A DNA stretch of 64,000 nt from Streptomyces xanthii (lineage in GTDB: Bacteria; Actinomycetota; Actinomycetes; Streptomycetales; Streptomycetaceae). The position numbers and the translations under genes are program-made. Within the stretch, counting starts at the first letter, position 1. Every line of letters begins with the position of its first letter. The stretch covers positions 61,387-125,386 of the forward strand of contig NZ_CP061283.1 of assembly GCF_014621695.1 (NCBI RefSeq). The letters are read 5' to 3'. Of this stretch, positions 8,087-16,699 are shown piece by piece. The notes beneath the pieces are model-generated. The model was not told where the DNA came from. It worked only from the letters and a program-made list of their open reading frames with translations, and searched no databases.

Positions 8087-8998
8087 CTACAGGGTCATGG
8101 ACCGCAGCCACTCGGCCAGATGCAGGGCCGTGGGCCGGTCCTGCGGCCGCCTGGTGAGTACGTGGCGCAGGACCTCCTCCAGCTGCGGCCACTGGGGGAT
8201 GTGACCGAGGGGTGGCCAGCGCTGCGCGAGGACTTGCCGCAGCACCTTCGCGGTGAACTTCCCGGGGTCGACTCCGAGCTGGGCGTAGTCCAGCGGCCAG
8301 GTGCCTGTGGCCGCCCACCACAGTCCGGCAGCGAGGGCGTACACCTCGGCCGGAGGGTCGGTGACGACCGGCCGGACCGATGACTCCGCGCGGCTCATCA
8401 GCTCCGGTGACATCAGGTGCACCAGCCCGCCCAGGTAGGTGTGAGGCGGCGCCAGAGTCGGGCTCGATGTCCATGTGCAGCCGATGAGCCGGACGGCTCC
8501 GGTCGTGTGCACCGTGTGGTGGGGCTGAAGGTCGCCGTGCACCCATCCCGCCGCGTGCAGGGCGCCGACGGCGGCGCACATGTCCACCGCGGCCGCCAGG
8601 GCGGCGGCCCGGTCGGCGTCGCGCTGTTCCCGCACCGCCTCGAATCGGCTCCAGGTGGAGGGCCCTTCGAGCCACGGCGTGATGAGCCATGCCGCGCCCT
8701 CGGCCCGACCGGCCTTCGCTCGGCCTCCGTACGACAGGGCGGGTACCTGGGAGTGGGCCCGCTGGAGGACGGTCGCCTCGCGCGCCACGGTGGCCACGCT
8801 CTCGCCTGTGCCGACCTTCAGGGCCCATAACCCGCGCGGGCCGGTCACGCGCCAGACGGCCGTGTCTCGGTGGTCTGCCATGAGCTCCCAGGCGGCCGGT
8901 TCTCCGGCCACGGCCTCGGCGTCAGCCCGGCCGAACTGCGGGCTCGCTCCCACGCGTTGCCCTGGAAGGCTGACGGTCTGTGCTCTCTCGTCCAACAC
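8087..8998 (-). CDS. protein-kinase-like protein, possibly inactive, 303 aa
   Basis: Kinase fold landmarks: ALKVG (VAIK lysine), HGDLQPHH in place of HRDLKPxN, MSPELMSR in place of the APE motif, and AEVYALAAGLWWAATG like the DVWSLG helix. The DFG position reads IGCTW, so the Mg-binding Asp is missing, and the loop Asn is His. It may be a pseudokinase or use an altered site. GTG start with GAGAGAGG upstream. No membrane segment. Downstream member of a - strand cluster with HATPase and XRE regulators. Confidence 0.7.
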   Translation of the reverse strand: MLDERAQTVSLPGQRVGASPQFGRADAEAVAGEPAAWELMADHRDTAVWRVTGPRGLWALKVGTGESVATVAREATVLQRAHSQVPALSYGGRAKAGRAEGAAWLITPWLEGPSTWSRFEAVREQRDADRAAALAAAVDMCAAVGALHAAGWVHGDLQPHHTVHTTGAVRLIGCTWTSSPTLAPPHTYLGGLVHLMSPELMSRAESSVRPVVTDPPAEVYALAAGLWWAATGTWPLDYAQLGVDPGKFTAKVLRQVLAQRWPPLGHIPQWPQLEEVLRHVLTRRPQDRPTALHLAEWLRSMTL

Positions 8999-9107
8999 GG
9001 CTGGCCTCTCTCGGTGCCGCGGTGATCGCGGTCAGGTCGTCGGGGGAGGCGGACGGCCAGGGCTCCGGCAGCCGGGGTGCGGCTACCGAAGCCCGGCGGC
9101 GGTCCGC

Positions 9108-9398
9108 CTAGATGGAGTTGGCGACGGCTACGGCGGCCAGGAGCCACATGACGCTGACCCAGGTGCACAGGCAGCGGACCAGCACGGGGTGATCGCGGCG
9201 CAGGTTTCGCAGCGCGGCGATGCCCGTGCTGCCCTGCGAGCGCGCCCGGAAGCCGAAGACCCCGATGGTCACGACCGAGACCTGCACCGGACGGTGGTCG
9301 TCGCCGTCCAGGACCATGTCCATGAGCGTCCGGGGCTCGTAGTCCTTGCGCGAGGCGCGGTTCGCGCGGATGCGCCGCAGGTGAGGGAAGTCAGGCAT
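9108..9398 (-). CDS. small membrane protein, 96 aa
   Basis: Basic, Arg-rich N-terminal half and one C-terminal hydrophobic helix (VSVMWLLAAVAVANSI). Sits 109 bp after the terminator following the 9507-10187 gene. Family unknown. Confidence 0.55.
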   Translation of the reverse strand: MPDFPHLRRIRANRASRKDYEPRTLMDMVLDGDDHRPVQVSVVTIGVFGFRARSQGSTGIAALRNLRRDHPVLVRCLCTWVSVMWLLAAVAVANSI

Positions 9399-9461
9399 AC
9401 GGGTTCGCTCTCTCGGTTGTTCGTCGGGTCGGAACGGCGGACGGATTCCGCCGGTGCTGAC

Positions 9462-9501
9462 CGCCCGACGGTCCGGGCGCGAAGCAGCCGGACCGCCGGG
9501 C
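9462..9501 (-). terminator. hairpin terminator after the 11.7-9.5 kb operon
   Basis: Interrupted inverted repeat CCGCCCG.CGGTCCGG / CCGGACCG.CGGGCGG, starting 6 bp downstream of the stop of the 9507-10187 gene. Confidence 0.7.
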
Positions 9502-9506
9502 GGGGT

Positions 9507-10187
9507 CTAGGCCGCTGTGCTCAGCGCCGCGAGATCGTTCAGGTCCACGGGGGTGCAGCCGGTCAGGGCAACGAGGTCCCGGGCGGCGAGCGTCCAGCAG
9601 ATCGCGGGGTCCTCGTCCGCTACCTCGGTGAGTTCCTTGTCGGCGGGGGCCGGGATACGGCGGAGGGTGCGCGGGTCGTAGACGATCCCGGCCACGCCCC
9701 AGGGCTCCGCCCGTTCCACCAGGGCGGCGGTGTGGCCCTTGCGCAGGTGCGGGCAGGCGTCGACGGACTCGACGGCGCACGGCAGGCACACCGGAGGGGT
9801 GTCGGTCACCTCCCCGTCGCGGATCGGGTGGCCCTCGACGGCGCGAGCAATGAAGAGGTGCCGGTGGCCCCAGCGGCGGAAGTCGTCGTTGAAAGTGGAG
9901 TTGCCGCAGACCATGCACAGCATGTGCGACATCGCCTGTCGCTGGCGGAGAGGGTGGATGGCGGCCAGGTCGGGCTTCCCTCGTCCGCGCAGTGCCGGCC
10001 ATCGGACCCAGAGGTTGCTGTTCCTGCGGTCGGCGTGGCTGAGTTCGTCGGTGTAGCCGATGCCTTCCCGGCCGTCCGGCCGCACCTTCTTGGTGATCTC
10101 GTACGGGAGCGGGGTCTCCGCGCTCCACGGCGCGATGAAGGGGACGTGCAGCCCGGTCTTCAGATAGAACTGGCGGGGCGGTGTCAT
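9507..10187 (-). CDS. unknown protein with Cys pairs, 226 aa
   Basis: Last gene of a tightly overlapping - strand operon (ATGA overlap at 10184-10187). Contains MLCMVCGNSTF and VCLPCAVESVDACPHL, which look like two halves of a zinc ribbon around residue 90-140. An N-terminal YLKTGLHVPFIAPWS suggests a beta-rich domain. Function unknown; proteins of this type often lie beside XRE/DUF397 genes in Streptomyces. Confidence 0.65.
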   Translation of the reverse strand: MTPPRQFYLKTGLHVPFIAPWSAETPLPYEITKKVRPDGREGIGYTDELSHADRRNSNLWVRWPALRGRGKPDLAAIHPLRQRQAMSHMLCMVCGNSTFNDDFRRWGHRHLFIARAVEGHPIRDGEVTDTPPVCLPCAVESVDACPHLRKGHTAALVERAEPWGVAGIVYDPRTLRRIPAPADKELTEVADEDPAICWTLAARDLVALTGCTPVDLNDLAALSTAA

Positions 10188-10597
10188 GCGACGTCCTTTA
10201 TGGTCCCGGTCTCGGTGAGTCGTTCCAGTAGGTCGTTGGTGACGCCAGCTGTTCGTCGCAGGTAGCCCAGCGCCGCGCGGTAGTCCGCCGGCAGTTCTTC
10301 GGCGGTCAGCGTCTGCGCTCGGTCGATGAGGTCAGCCACCTGGTCGTCCTCGTTCTCCGCAGCGACCGCGATGTTGACGAGTCGCCGGAGGTCGCCCCGC
10401 AGGCGTTCATCGAGCTCCGCGAACTCGTCCTCGCGGGGAGCCTGGTTGCTGAGCACGTCGCCGACGTCGTCGAGGATCGCGTCCAACGGCCGCAATCCGC
10501 GGAGCCCGCTGACAACCCGCGCGAGTCCCTCGGCGTCCAGGGGCGGCGTCCACGATGTGCTCGGCGGCGCCGGCCGGGATGCGGCGGTCATGTTCAC
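10184..10597 (-). CDS. unknown helical protein, 137 aa
   Basis: GTG 10597, with AGGAG seven bases upstream, overlaps the preceding stop (GTGA). Predominantly helical and acidic (GDVLSNQAPREDEFAELDERL), without Cys or membrane helices. Fourth gene of the overlapping 11.68-9.51 kb operon. No family recognised. Confidence 0.65.
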   Translation of the reverse strand: MNMTAASRPAPPSTSWTPPLDAEGLARVVSGLRGLRPLDAILDDVGDVLSNQAPREDEFAELDERLRGDLRRLVNIAVAAENEDDQVADLIDRAQTLTAEELPADYRAALGYLRRTAGVTNDLLERLTETGTIKDVA

Positions 10598-11034
10598 TGC
10601 TGGTCTCCTGCCGGAATCGCTGCCCAGACCCGCAGGCCGTTCCCCGGCGTCGGTTCAGCACCCCACCGGGCGGCGAGCAGCTGCACGAGAAGCAGGCCAC
10701 GGCCGCCCTCCGACAGATCGGCGGGCGCCGCCAGGTACGCGGCAAGGGGAGCCTCCGGGCGGGGGCCGCTGTCTCGTACGGCGATCCGGATCTCCTCGGG
10801 GTGCCGCTCGACCTCAAGCCGGATGCGCACGGACTTCGTGTGCTCCACCGCGTTCGTCGCGATCTCGGATACCACCTGGACCGCCGAGTCGATGCCCTCC
10901 TCGGACACCTTCCAGTCCGTCAGGTCCGCGCGGACCTGGCGGCGGGCGAGCGCGGCCGTACGGCGGTCACGGTCGAAGACGTACGCCCGGCTCTCCGGGA
11001 CGGCGGCCGCGGTCGGGGTGAGTGGCGGCGTCAC
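10594..11034 (-). CDS. HATPase_c ATP-binding regulator, RsbW-like, 146 aa
   Basis: GTG start overlapping the upstream stop. N-box VSEIATNAVEHT and G-boxes (VRDSGPRPEAP, SEGGRGLLLVQLLA) define the GHKL fold of anti-sigma-type kinases. Together with the nearby XRE-DUF5753 and DUF397 genes it forms the trio seen repeatedly in Streptomyces (whiJ-like loci). Likely binds a partner protein in the cytoplasm rather than DNA. Confidence 0.8.
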   Translation of the reverse strand: MTPPLTPTAAAVPESRAYVFDRDRRTAALARRQVRADLTDWKVSEEGIDSAVQVVSEIATNAVEHTKSVRIRLEVERHPEEIRIAVRDSGPRPEAPLAAYLAAPADLSEGGRGLLLVQLLAARWGAEPTPGNGLRVWAAIPAGDQQ

Positions 11035-11426
11035 AGAATGCCTCCGGGGGTCGACTGCTGTGGGGGGAGCCCCGCGGTGCGCCCGCGGAAGGCGGGATAC
11101 GTCAGGCTCAGAGCCCTCCGCAGGTCCGAGACCGGCAGCGGGCAGCCGTTCGGCAGCTGGGGAACGGGGAGCCACGATCCGGCGTCGAGCGTCCAGACGT
11201 CTGCGCCCCAGACGCCTCCGCGTCCGGGCTCGGTCAGGAAGTACATGCGGCCGCACTCCGGGGCGTCGATGACCGCCGGTTCCTGCTCGAAGACGAACAG
11301 GACGTCGATGGTGTGGCGGACGGCCACGCCCAGGGCCTGGGGCATCACAACTGCATCCCAGGCGAGGCCGGCGGGAAGTTGGAGCTCGCTGGGCCGGACG
11401 GCGCTCGTAGCGGTGGGGGCGGTCAC
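11031..11426 (-). CDS. unknown protein, 131 aa
   Basis: GTG 11426 overlaps the upstream TGA (GTGA). The product is beta-rich (IDVLFVFEQEPAVIDAPECGRMYFLTE) with a C-terminal Arg-rich segment. A longer frame to 11546 exists but would overlap the upstream gene by 120 bp. No family recognised. Confidence 0.6.
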   Translation of the reverse strand: MTAPTATSAVRPSELQLPAGLAWDAVVMPQALGVAVRHTIDVLFVFEQEPAVIDAPECGRMYFLTEPGRGGVWGADVWTLDAGSWLPVPQLPNGCPLPVSDLRRALSLTYPAFRGRTAGLPPQQSTPGGIL

Positions 11427-11680
11427 TGGGTTCGTCCCATGCACTTGGAGTGTGCGCGGACGTCCCATGAGATCGGGCTGGAGTCGTCCGGGGAGACGGT
11501 GACGGCGCGACCGTCGGGATAGAGCCGCCCGCCGGGGATGCCGCACCGGATGCAGAGCGCTCCCTGGAGCTTGCGTAAGACCTCCGTGCTCACGGGGATC
11601 TCGAATCGCCGGTCGCCGGTCGCGTCGGGCGTCCCGGTCGTGAGCGCCGGTTCCTGGTGCCGCACTTCGTCGTTACGCAT
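11423..11680 (-). CDS. small CxxC protein, 85 aa
   Basis: First gene of the operon; ATG 11680 has GGAGGAAG seven bases upstream. Contains ALCIRCGIPGGRLYPDGRAV, a CxxC metal-ligand-like pair, and a late single Cys. Probably a small regulator-associated protein of the WhiJ-type cluster; function not known. Confidence 0.6.
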   Translation of the reverse strand: MRNDEVRHQEPALTTGTPDATGDRRFEIPVSTEVLRKLQGALCIRCGIPGGRLYPDGRAVTVSPDDSSPISWDVRAHSKCMGRTQ

Positions 11681-11790
11681 CCGAGGGCTTCCTCCCCGGC
11701 TCGGTCTGCCGCGCAGTGCTCGGGACTGTCCGCCCAAGGAACGCGACCGGCCGGACTTCGTGATCACCAGCCGTTATGAGCCCGTCACCC

Positions 11791-11838
11791 TAGGATGTAC
11801 CTCAGAAGATTCTCTCTGCAACTTCCCTGAGAAGATTC
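11791..11838 (+). promoter_or_regulatory. promoter region with direct repeat, XRE gene
   Basis: TAGGAT (11791-11796) is a good -10. It is followed by two direct repeats AGAAGATTC at 11804-11812 and 11830-11838, spaced 26 bp, in an AT-richer patch. The repeats would overlap the transcription start and could bind the XRE product. Confidence 0.4.
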
Positions 11839-11951
11839 ACGGAAGTTTCTGGCGGGCGGAGGGTCGCATGGGCACACCGATTACGCCGCGGCCACGCGGT
11901 ACGGCAGGATGGGGCCGTGTTGGCAGGCGGAGACTGAGGGGAGGTGCGGAG

Positions 11952-12806
11952 ATGGCGGCTCAGGGACCGATGGTCAAACGACGCAAGATCGGCCGCGAGC
12001 TCCAGACGCTTCGTGAAACTTCTGGACTGACGATCGAAGAGGCAGGAGCAGCGATCGGCCGCTCCGATTCGACGATCAGTCGCATCGAGAACGGCAAGCG
12101 AGACGTCCAGCTGATCGAACTCAAGGGCCTGTTGGAGGCATACGAGGCCCCCGCCGAGACTCGGGAAGCCCTGATCAATCTGCTGAGCGCCACGCCCGAA
12201 GAGACGTGGTGGACCGTTTTCGACCTCCCGCCCAACCTCGATACCTATGTCGGCTTGGAGGCTGAGGCGGACACTCTCCGCGTCTACGTCCTTGGCGCCG
12301 TCCACAGCCTCCTCCGCACCGAGGAATACGCCCGTGCGGTTCTTCGCGGCACCAGCCCCTCGGCGCCGGCCGGAGAGATCGAGGATCTGCTCAAGTTCCA
12401 TATGCAGCGCCAGCAGGTCCTCAAGCGCGATTCCGGGGCCTTGGACCTCATCGTCGTACTCGACGAGGCGTGTCTGTGGCGCCAGGTCGGCGGACTCGAC
12501 TGCCAGCGCGAGCAGCTGAAGCACCTGATCCAGCTGGCGGAGGAGATGCCCAACGTCGTCGTGCAGGTCCTCCCGTACAGCAAGGGTGCCCACACCGCGG
12601 TCACCGGCGCCTTCACCATCCTCGACTTCCCCGACCCCACGGAGCCCGCTGTGGTCTACGTGGACAGCCCCGCCGGGAACTTGTACCTCCAGAAGGCCAA
12701 GGACACCCGTCGATTCGACCAGTCCCACAGCCGCCTGCGCGGCATGGCGCTCGATGAGCATGAGTCGGTGCGGTTCATGCAGACCGTGCTGAAGGAGATC
12801 AAATGA
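11952..12806 (+). CDS. XRE regulator with DUF5753, 284 aa
   Basis: Helix-turn-helix at residues 13-55 (LQTLRETSGLTIEEAGAAIG then SDSTISRIENGKR), followed by the ~180-residue DUF5753 domain (WTVFDLPPNLDTYVGLEAEA onward) of WhiJ-type regulators. ATG 11952 has GGAG close by; upstream residues in the longer frame look non-coding. Stop overlaps the DUF397 gene by 4 bp. Expected to repress or tune its own locus with the small partner. Confidence 0.85.
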   Translation: MAAQGPMVKRRKIGRELQTLRETSGLTIEEAGAAIGRSDSTISRIENGKRDVQLIELKGLLEAYEAPAETREALINLLSATPEETWWTVFDLPPNLDTYVGLEAEADTLRVYVLGAVHSLLRTEEYARAVLRGTSPSAPAGEIEDLLKFHMQRQQVLKRDSGALDLIVVLDEACLWRQVGGLDCQREQLKHLIQLAEEMPNVVVQVLPYSKGAHTAVTGAFTILDFPDPTEPAVVYVDSPAGNLYLQKAKDTRRFDQSHSRLRGMALDEHESVRFMQTVLKEIK

Positions 12807-13162
12807 CCACGACCCCTGACCTCACCAACGCGCGGTGGCGGAAGGCTCTCCGTTCCGAGAGCGCGCAAGGATGCGTTGAGGTTGCCTTCCTGCCCGGCGG
12901 CCTGGTCGCGGTACGCGACAGCAAGGACCCGCTGAAGGCCGCGCACATCTACTCGGTGGCTGCATGGACTGCGTTCCTGGACCACCTCCGCGGGCTGGTG
13001 CCGGCGGAGGACTCGCGGATCGTGGTCACCATCACCGACGACTCCGTGTTGCTGAGCGATCGTCAAGCGCAGGCGCCGGAGCACTCCTACACGCACCGCG
13101 AGTGGCTTTTCTTCCTTGATGGCGTGCTGAAGAGGGAGCCGCAGCTCTGCGCAGCCGCCTGA
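12803..13162 (+). CDS. DUF397 partner protein, 119 aa
   Basis: Translationally coupled (ATGA) to the XRE gene. Residues ~10-62 have the DUF397 pattern: ARWRKALRSESAQGCVEVAF, then VAVRDSKDP, then WTAFLDHLR. In this family the small protein binds the XRE partner and relieves or modifies repression. The extra ~50 C-terminal residues are longer than in minimal DUF397 proteins. Confidence 0.8.
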   Translation: MTTTPDLTNARWRKALRSESAQGCVEVAFLPGGLVAVRDSKDPLKAAHIYSVAAWTAFLDHLRGLVPAEDSRIVVTITDDSVLLSDRQAQAPEHSYTHREWLFFLDGVLKREPQLCAAA

Positions 13163-13167
13163 CCGAA

Positions 13168-13212
13168 CGTCAGTGGCCCGGCAGGAGGAATCTCCTGCCG
13201 GGCCACTGACGT
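13168..13212 (+). terminator. long hairpin terminator
   Basis: Twenty-bp inverted repeat ACGTCAGTGGCCCGGCAGGA and its complement around GGAATC, six bases after the DUF397 stop. Confidence 0.85.
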
Positions 13213-13403
13213 TTCCGGACGTCGCCGACACTCCCGTCGCCTTGATAGACGGGTGCCGCGGAAGAAAACGCACAGGCCACGTGTCTGTACCCAGTGGTAG
13301 AAAGCAGACAGTGGCGTGGGATAGATCGCGCCACTCTGGGCGCCGTCGTTCCCAACTGGGCGCGGTTGCCCGGTTGTTCGGTGCACGCGGGGAGTGATAC
13401 AGC

Positions 13404-13832
13404 ATGTCGTCGTTGGTGAACACCTGGGTCCGCTTGTCCACAGATCGCCTCGTCCGGGCAGACCGCATCGTCGCGGTTGACCTGTGGGGTCCACCAAACG
13501 GCGAGAAGCAGACCGAGGTCGTGGCCGACGAGCCCGCGCGGATCATGCTTCAGATCGACGGTGACGAAGAGGAGCCGTGGCGTGAGGCCGCGACGGTCAA
13601 CGCGGAGCGCGGCGGTGAGCTCATCACCTACCTGCTGTCCCTGCTGAACAGCCCGAATCCGGACGGGAGCAAGGTGCGGTACGTGTACGGGCTGCACCGG
13701 GGCGAGGAGCTCTACCGGTGGATGCACGGCACGACGATCCCCGTCGTGCCGGACGGGCGGGTGAGGCCCCTGCACGAGGTGCACGATCCCAATCCCGGCC
13801 TGTCCGTGGGGCTGGTGCCCAGCCGCCGGTGA
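13404..13832 (+). CDS. unknown beta-rich protein, 142 aa
   Basis: ATG 13404. Compact, mixed alpha/beta sequence (RIVAVDLWGPP, ARIMLQIDGDEEEPW, KVRYVYGLHRGEELYRWMH). Single gene between two terminators. No Cys and no membrane helices; function unknown. Confidence 0.65.
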   Translation: MSSLVNTWVRLSTDRLVRADRIVAVDLWGPPNGEKQTEVVADEPARIMLQIDGDEEEPWREAATVNAERGGELITYLLSLLNSPNPDGSKVRYVYGLHRGEELYRWMHGTTIPVVPDGRVRPLHEVHDPNPGLSVGLVPSRR

Positions 13833-13849
13833 CCTTGGATGAGAACGCA

Positions 13850-13877
13850 GGATGCCCCCGCTTCGGCGGGGGCATCC
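13850..13877. terminator. bidirectional hairpin terminator
   Basis: GGATGCCCCCGC-TTCG-GCGGGGGCATCC: 12-bp stem closed by a C(UUCG)G tetraloop on the + strand, between convergent genes. Confidence 0.85.
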
Positions 13878-13899
13878 TGGTCTTCGGGCCTGCGGGGCT

Positions 13900-14247
13900 T
13901 CAGTCCTGTCCGGCAAGGCCGGCAGCCGCGGCCTCCTGGCGGACGTAGTCCGCGGCTCCGTCCAGGCTGACCCACTGGGGTGCGGCCGCCGGGACGGCGC
14001 CCTGGTGGCTCGCGTGGACGGCATCGTGATCGCGAAGCATCACGGCCGACCGCTGAGCTTCCGCGATCCCCTTCTCGTCGTCCGGGAACAGGATCAGGTG
14101 GCGCTGGTCGACCGCCGCCCGCCGCAGCAGGTACTCGCGTTCCTGGCCGGGCGTGGTGGTGCCGGCCAGGTCGCTCAGGCGCAGGGCGTCGGCCAGCCGA
14201 CGGATCTCCGTGGTCTCGCTCATCAGGTTCCACAGTTCATCGGTCAT
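13900..14247 (-). CDS. unknown protein, 115 aa
   Basis: Starts MTDELWNLMSETTEIRRLAD at ATG 14247, overlapping the upstream stop by 4 bp. Helical with a charged centre (YLLRRAAVDQRHLILFPDDE). Last gene of a three-gene - strand unit. No recognisable domain. Confidence 0.6.
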   Translation of the reverse strand: MTDELWNLMSETTEIRRLADALRLSDLAGTTTPGQEREYLLRRAAVDQRHLILFPDDEKGIAEAQRSAVMLRDHDAVHASHQGAVPAAAPQWVSLDGAADYVRQEAAAAGLAGQD

Positions 14248-14852
14248 CGCGGTGCCCCCTTCCTCACGGCGCGGAGGGTGATCCAGGTGGTGACGAGGGC
14301 GGCGGCGACGCCGATCGCGCGGTGAGCCGCCTGGTCGAGCTCGAAGGCGGCGGAACCAGGACCGGAGTCCTCGGCCCGCGCGTTGCCCTCCTCGTCGACT
14401 TTGCGTACGACGGTGCAGTGCTCGACGTAGCCGCTCTTCCCGGCCTTGGCGGCGAGCCACAGCAAGGGCTGGCGTTTGTCGATGACCAGGTGGGTGAAGG
14501 CGTTGATCCCCGCGCCCGTGAGAAGGGCACCGGCCGGGACGCGGTAGCCCAGGGTCCTGGTGACGGCGATGGTTCCGGCGAGCTGGCCGGCGGTGTATCC
14601 GGCGACGTGCCGGGCCGCGCTGATCCATCCCAGCCGGGTGGCGGTCATGGTGCGCTGTCCGGCGCGGTCGTCGGTCTCCTCGCCTACGGGGGTTCCGTCC
14701 CGGTAGACCAGGTGGTCGCCGTGCGCGCCCTTGTTTACCGCGTCCCTGTTCGCCTGTGCCCACTGATCGAAAAGTGGGTGCAGGCCGTCCCAGGTGGCGA
14801 GCAGGGCGCCGGCCAGCGCCAGGCCGTGCACGGCGGTTGAGCGGTCGGTCAT
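14244..14852 (-). CDS. predicted membrane protein, 202 aa
   Basis: Weakly hydrophobic segments near the N-terminus (ALAGALLATW), at residues 75-115 (HVAGYTAGQLAGTIAVTRTL and ALLTGAGINAFTHLVI) and near the C-terminus (AIGVAAALVTTWITL) suggest a multi-pass membrane protein with a short basic tail. ATG 14852 follows GAGGAGCC. Unknown family; middle gene of the 15.64-13.9 kb unit. Confidence 0.6.
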   Translation of the reverse strand: MTDRSTAVHGLALAGALLATWDGLHPLFDQWAQANRDAVNKGAHGDHLVYRDGTPVGEETDDRAGQRTMTATRLGWISAARHVAGYTAGQLAGTIAVTRTLGYRVPAGALLTGAGINAFTHLVIDKRQPLLWLAAKAGKSGYVEHCTVVRKVDEEGNARAEDSGPGSAAFELDQAAHRAIGVAAALVTTWITLRAVRKGAPR

Positions 14853-14938
14853 GATGGTGGGGCTCCTCGTTTCGTGATGCGGATCGGGAGTCCCCGGGGC
14901 GGCCGCCATGCTGCCGAGCCGTCGGCGGCCCCGGGGTG

Positions 14939-15637
14939 TCACACGCCGAGCGGGTTCCGTTCGTGGTCCTTGCCCTGCCGGGAGGCGGTCACGGTGTTGG
15001 TGCCGACCGGGCCCGACCAGCCGCACCGGCAGCGGGCCAGGATCTTGCCCGGCTCGTCGCTGTCGAAGACTCCGGTTTCGTGCTCGCGCTGCGGCTCCGG
15101 AGGGCGGGGCGGCTCTCCTCCGTTGGCGTAGAGGGCCGCTCGGTCGGTGCTGTGGGTGACCCATCGGCGCCAGTCGGCGGTGTCGCCGTCGACGATGCGC
15201 TGGTGCCGTTCGGCGACGGTGGTGTGGTGCTGACGCAGCTCGTCGCCGAGTTCGCGAAAGGTCAGCCGGGCTTTGCCGCTGGGTCCCGATTCCCGGGCGT
15301 AGAGCAGCAGTTCCTCCTTCAGGGCGGTCAGCCGCATCTCCAGCTGCCGCACGCCCCGCGTGTACGCCTGGAGCAGCTCCTTGCCGATCTCCTCTCCGCT
15401 CTGGATCGCTTCGAGCGCGGCGATTGCGGTCTCGGCCTCGTCGGCGATCGTCCAGGAGGAAGGACCACCCTTGAAGGCCAGGACGTACGAGGTGGTGCCG
15501 TCGGGCCAGTGGATGGTGGGGCCGGCAATGGCGTCCGGCTCCATCAGCACGGTCTCGGGGGTCATCGTCTCGGGGTCCAGGGAGACCTTCCTGATCTCCC
15601 ACTGGTCCCCCTGGTAGCTGGCGCTGTACGTGGTCAC
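14939..15637 (-). CDS. unknown protein with C-terminal CxC, 232 aa
   Basis: GTG 15637 with GGAGGG seven bases upstream is preferred to an ATG 18 bases earlier. Beta-rich N-terminus (VTTYSASYQGDQWEIRKV), a long central helix of ~70 residues, and a C-terminal ARCRCGWSG motif. First gene behind a well-defined promoter and operator; 86 bp from the next gene of the unit. Confidence 0.65.
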   Translation of the reverse strand: MTTYSASYQGDQWEIRKVSLDPETMTPETVLMEPDAIAGPTIHWPDGTTSYVLAFKGGPSSWTIADEAETAIAALEAIQSGEEIGKELLQAYTRGVRQLEMRLTALKEELLLYARESGPSGKARLTFRELGDELRQHHTTVAERHQRIVDGDTADWRRWVTHSTDRAALYANGGEPPRPPEPQREHETGVFDSDEPGKILARCRCGWSGPVGTNTVTASRQGKDHERNPLGV

Positions 15638-15655
15638 GGGGTATCCCTCCGCCAT

Positions 15656-15709
15656 CTGTCGGGGTTTCCCGACAGAGTGACTATGTAGGGGAATCCCGAC
15701 AGGCGTCAA
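15656..15709 (-). promoter_or_regulatory. promoter with palindromic operator
   Basis: On the - strand: -35 TTGACG (15704-15709), 16-bp spacer, -10 TACATA (15682-15687). The palindrome CTGTCGGGAAACCCCGACAG lies at 15656-15675 downstream of the -10, and a related half-site CCTGTCGGGATTCCC lies within the spacer. Binding of a repressor at both would block RNA polymerase. Confidence 0.75.
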
Positions 15710-15755
15710 GTGGCCCAGCTCAGTGGCGCCGCGAAGCTACCCCGCTCAATGCGAA

Positions 15756-15781
15756 AACCCCCGACCAGAGGGGTCGGGGGT
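15756..15781 (-). terminator. hairpin terminator
   Basis: ACCCCCGACC-AGAG-GGGTCGGGGGT; on the - strand it follows the stop at 15801 by 20 bp. Confidence 0.75.
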
Positions 15782-15800
15782 CGCCGCACGAAGGGCCCGG

Positions 15801-16649
15801 CTACTGAGTGGCGCCGGGCGGGCTCATCGCCTCCAGGCGTGCGCGGACCTTCCGGGACAGGCCGCTGTCCTCGCCTGTGACGGCGGCGAGCATCGTCAGC
15901 AGCTCCCTCCCGATCGTCAGGCTCTCCTGGGGGTCCGGGATGCTCGCCCAGATGTGGACGGCGCGCTGCACCGAGCCTTGCGTGGCCTTGTGGCCGCTTC
16001 CCCAGAGCTGGGCCTGGAGCCCGGCGGTGTGCAGGCACCAGCGGACGGCCACACCCGGCTGCCCTTGCAGGTAGGCGAGGTGACCCCGCAGTTCACGGAG
16101 GTTGATGGTGTAGGCGTGCTGCTGCCCGTACCGCGCGGTGAACTCCTGGTCGAGCTGTTCCGCGTCGACCGCCGCGGCGGCGATCCGGGCGAGATCGTCC
16201 GTGGCGTTGAACGTGGCCATGATGGCGTTGATCCGCTCCCGGTACTCCGCGGGCGGGCCACTCTGCTCGTCGCCGGCGGCGCCCCCCTGGCGCTCGGCGT
16301 CTACCTCGGGCCGCACTGCGGACGGCTCACCGGAGTGGGGCCGCTGGTGCTCCGCCGGAGGCTCCTGGGCGGGCTCCTCCTCGTCCTGCGGTCCGGCCTC
16401 GGGGGGCGCGTCCTCGGCCGCAGCCGGGGCGGCGTCCCGAGCGTGCGGCACGTGAGCGGTGTCGATCCGCTGCTCGGGCCGCGGCGGCGGCGCGGGAGCC
16501 GTCTGCGGCTCCTCGGTCACAGCCGGGGCTGCTTCCCGGCCCTGTGATGCCGGAGCGGCTTCGGCACGCTGATGGTCGGGCTGTCCGGTCTGCCAGAACG
16601 TGGGAGTTACGGCGCCCCACGGGGCGAACTGCTGCTGTTGCTGGTGCAC
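15801..16649 (-). CDS. unknown protein with disordered N-terminal half, 282 aa
   Basis: GTG 16649 with AAGGA upstream. Residues 1-125 are Gln/Pro/Ala/Glu-rich and probably disordered (begins MHQQQQQFAPWG). Residues 130-280 are helical (YRERINAIMATFNATDDLAR and on). Located 51 bp from the cell-wall hydrolase gene, so it may be a transfer accessory protein; no family recognised. Confidence 0.6.
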   Translation of the reverse strand: MHQQQQQFAPWGAVTPTFWQTGQPDHQRAEAAPASQGREAAPAVTEEPQTAPAPPPRPEQRIDTAHVPHARDAAPAAAEDAPPEAGPQDEEEPAQEPPAEHQRPHSGEPSAVRPEVDAERQGGAAGDEQSGPPAEYRERINAIMATFNATDDLARIAAAAVDAEQLDQEFTARYGQQHAYTINLRELRGHLAYLQGQPGVAVRWCLHTAGLQAQLWGSGHKATQGSVQRAVHIWASIPDPQESLTIGRELLTMLAAVTGEDSGLSRKVRARLEAMSPPGATQ

Positions 16650-16699
16650 GAGGCCGTTCCTTGCGTGGTGGTGCGGGTGCTGTCGGTCGCCGGGACGGG

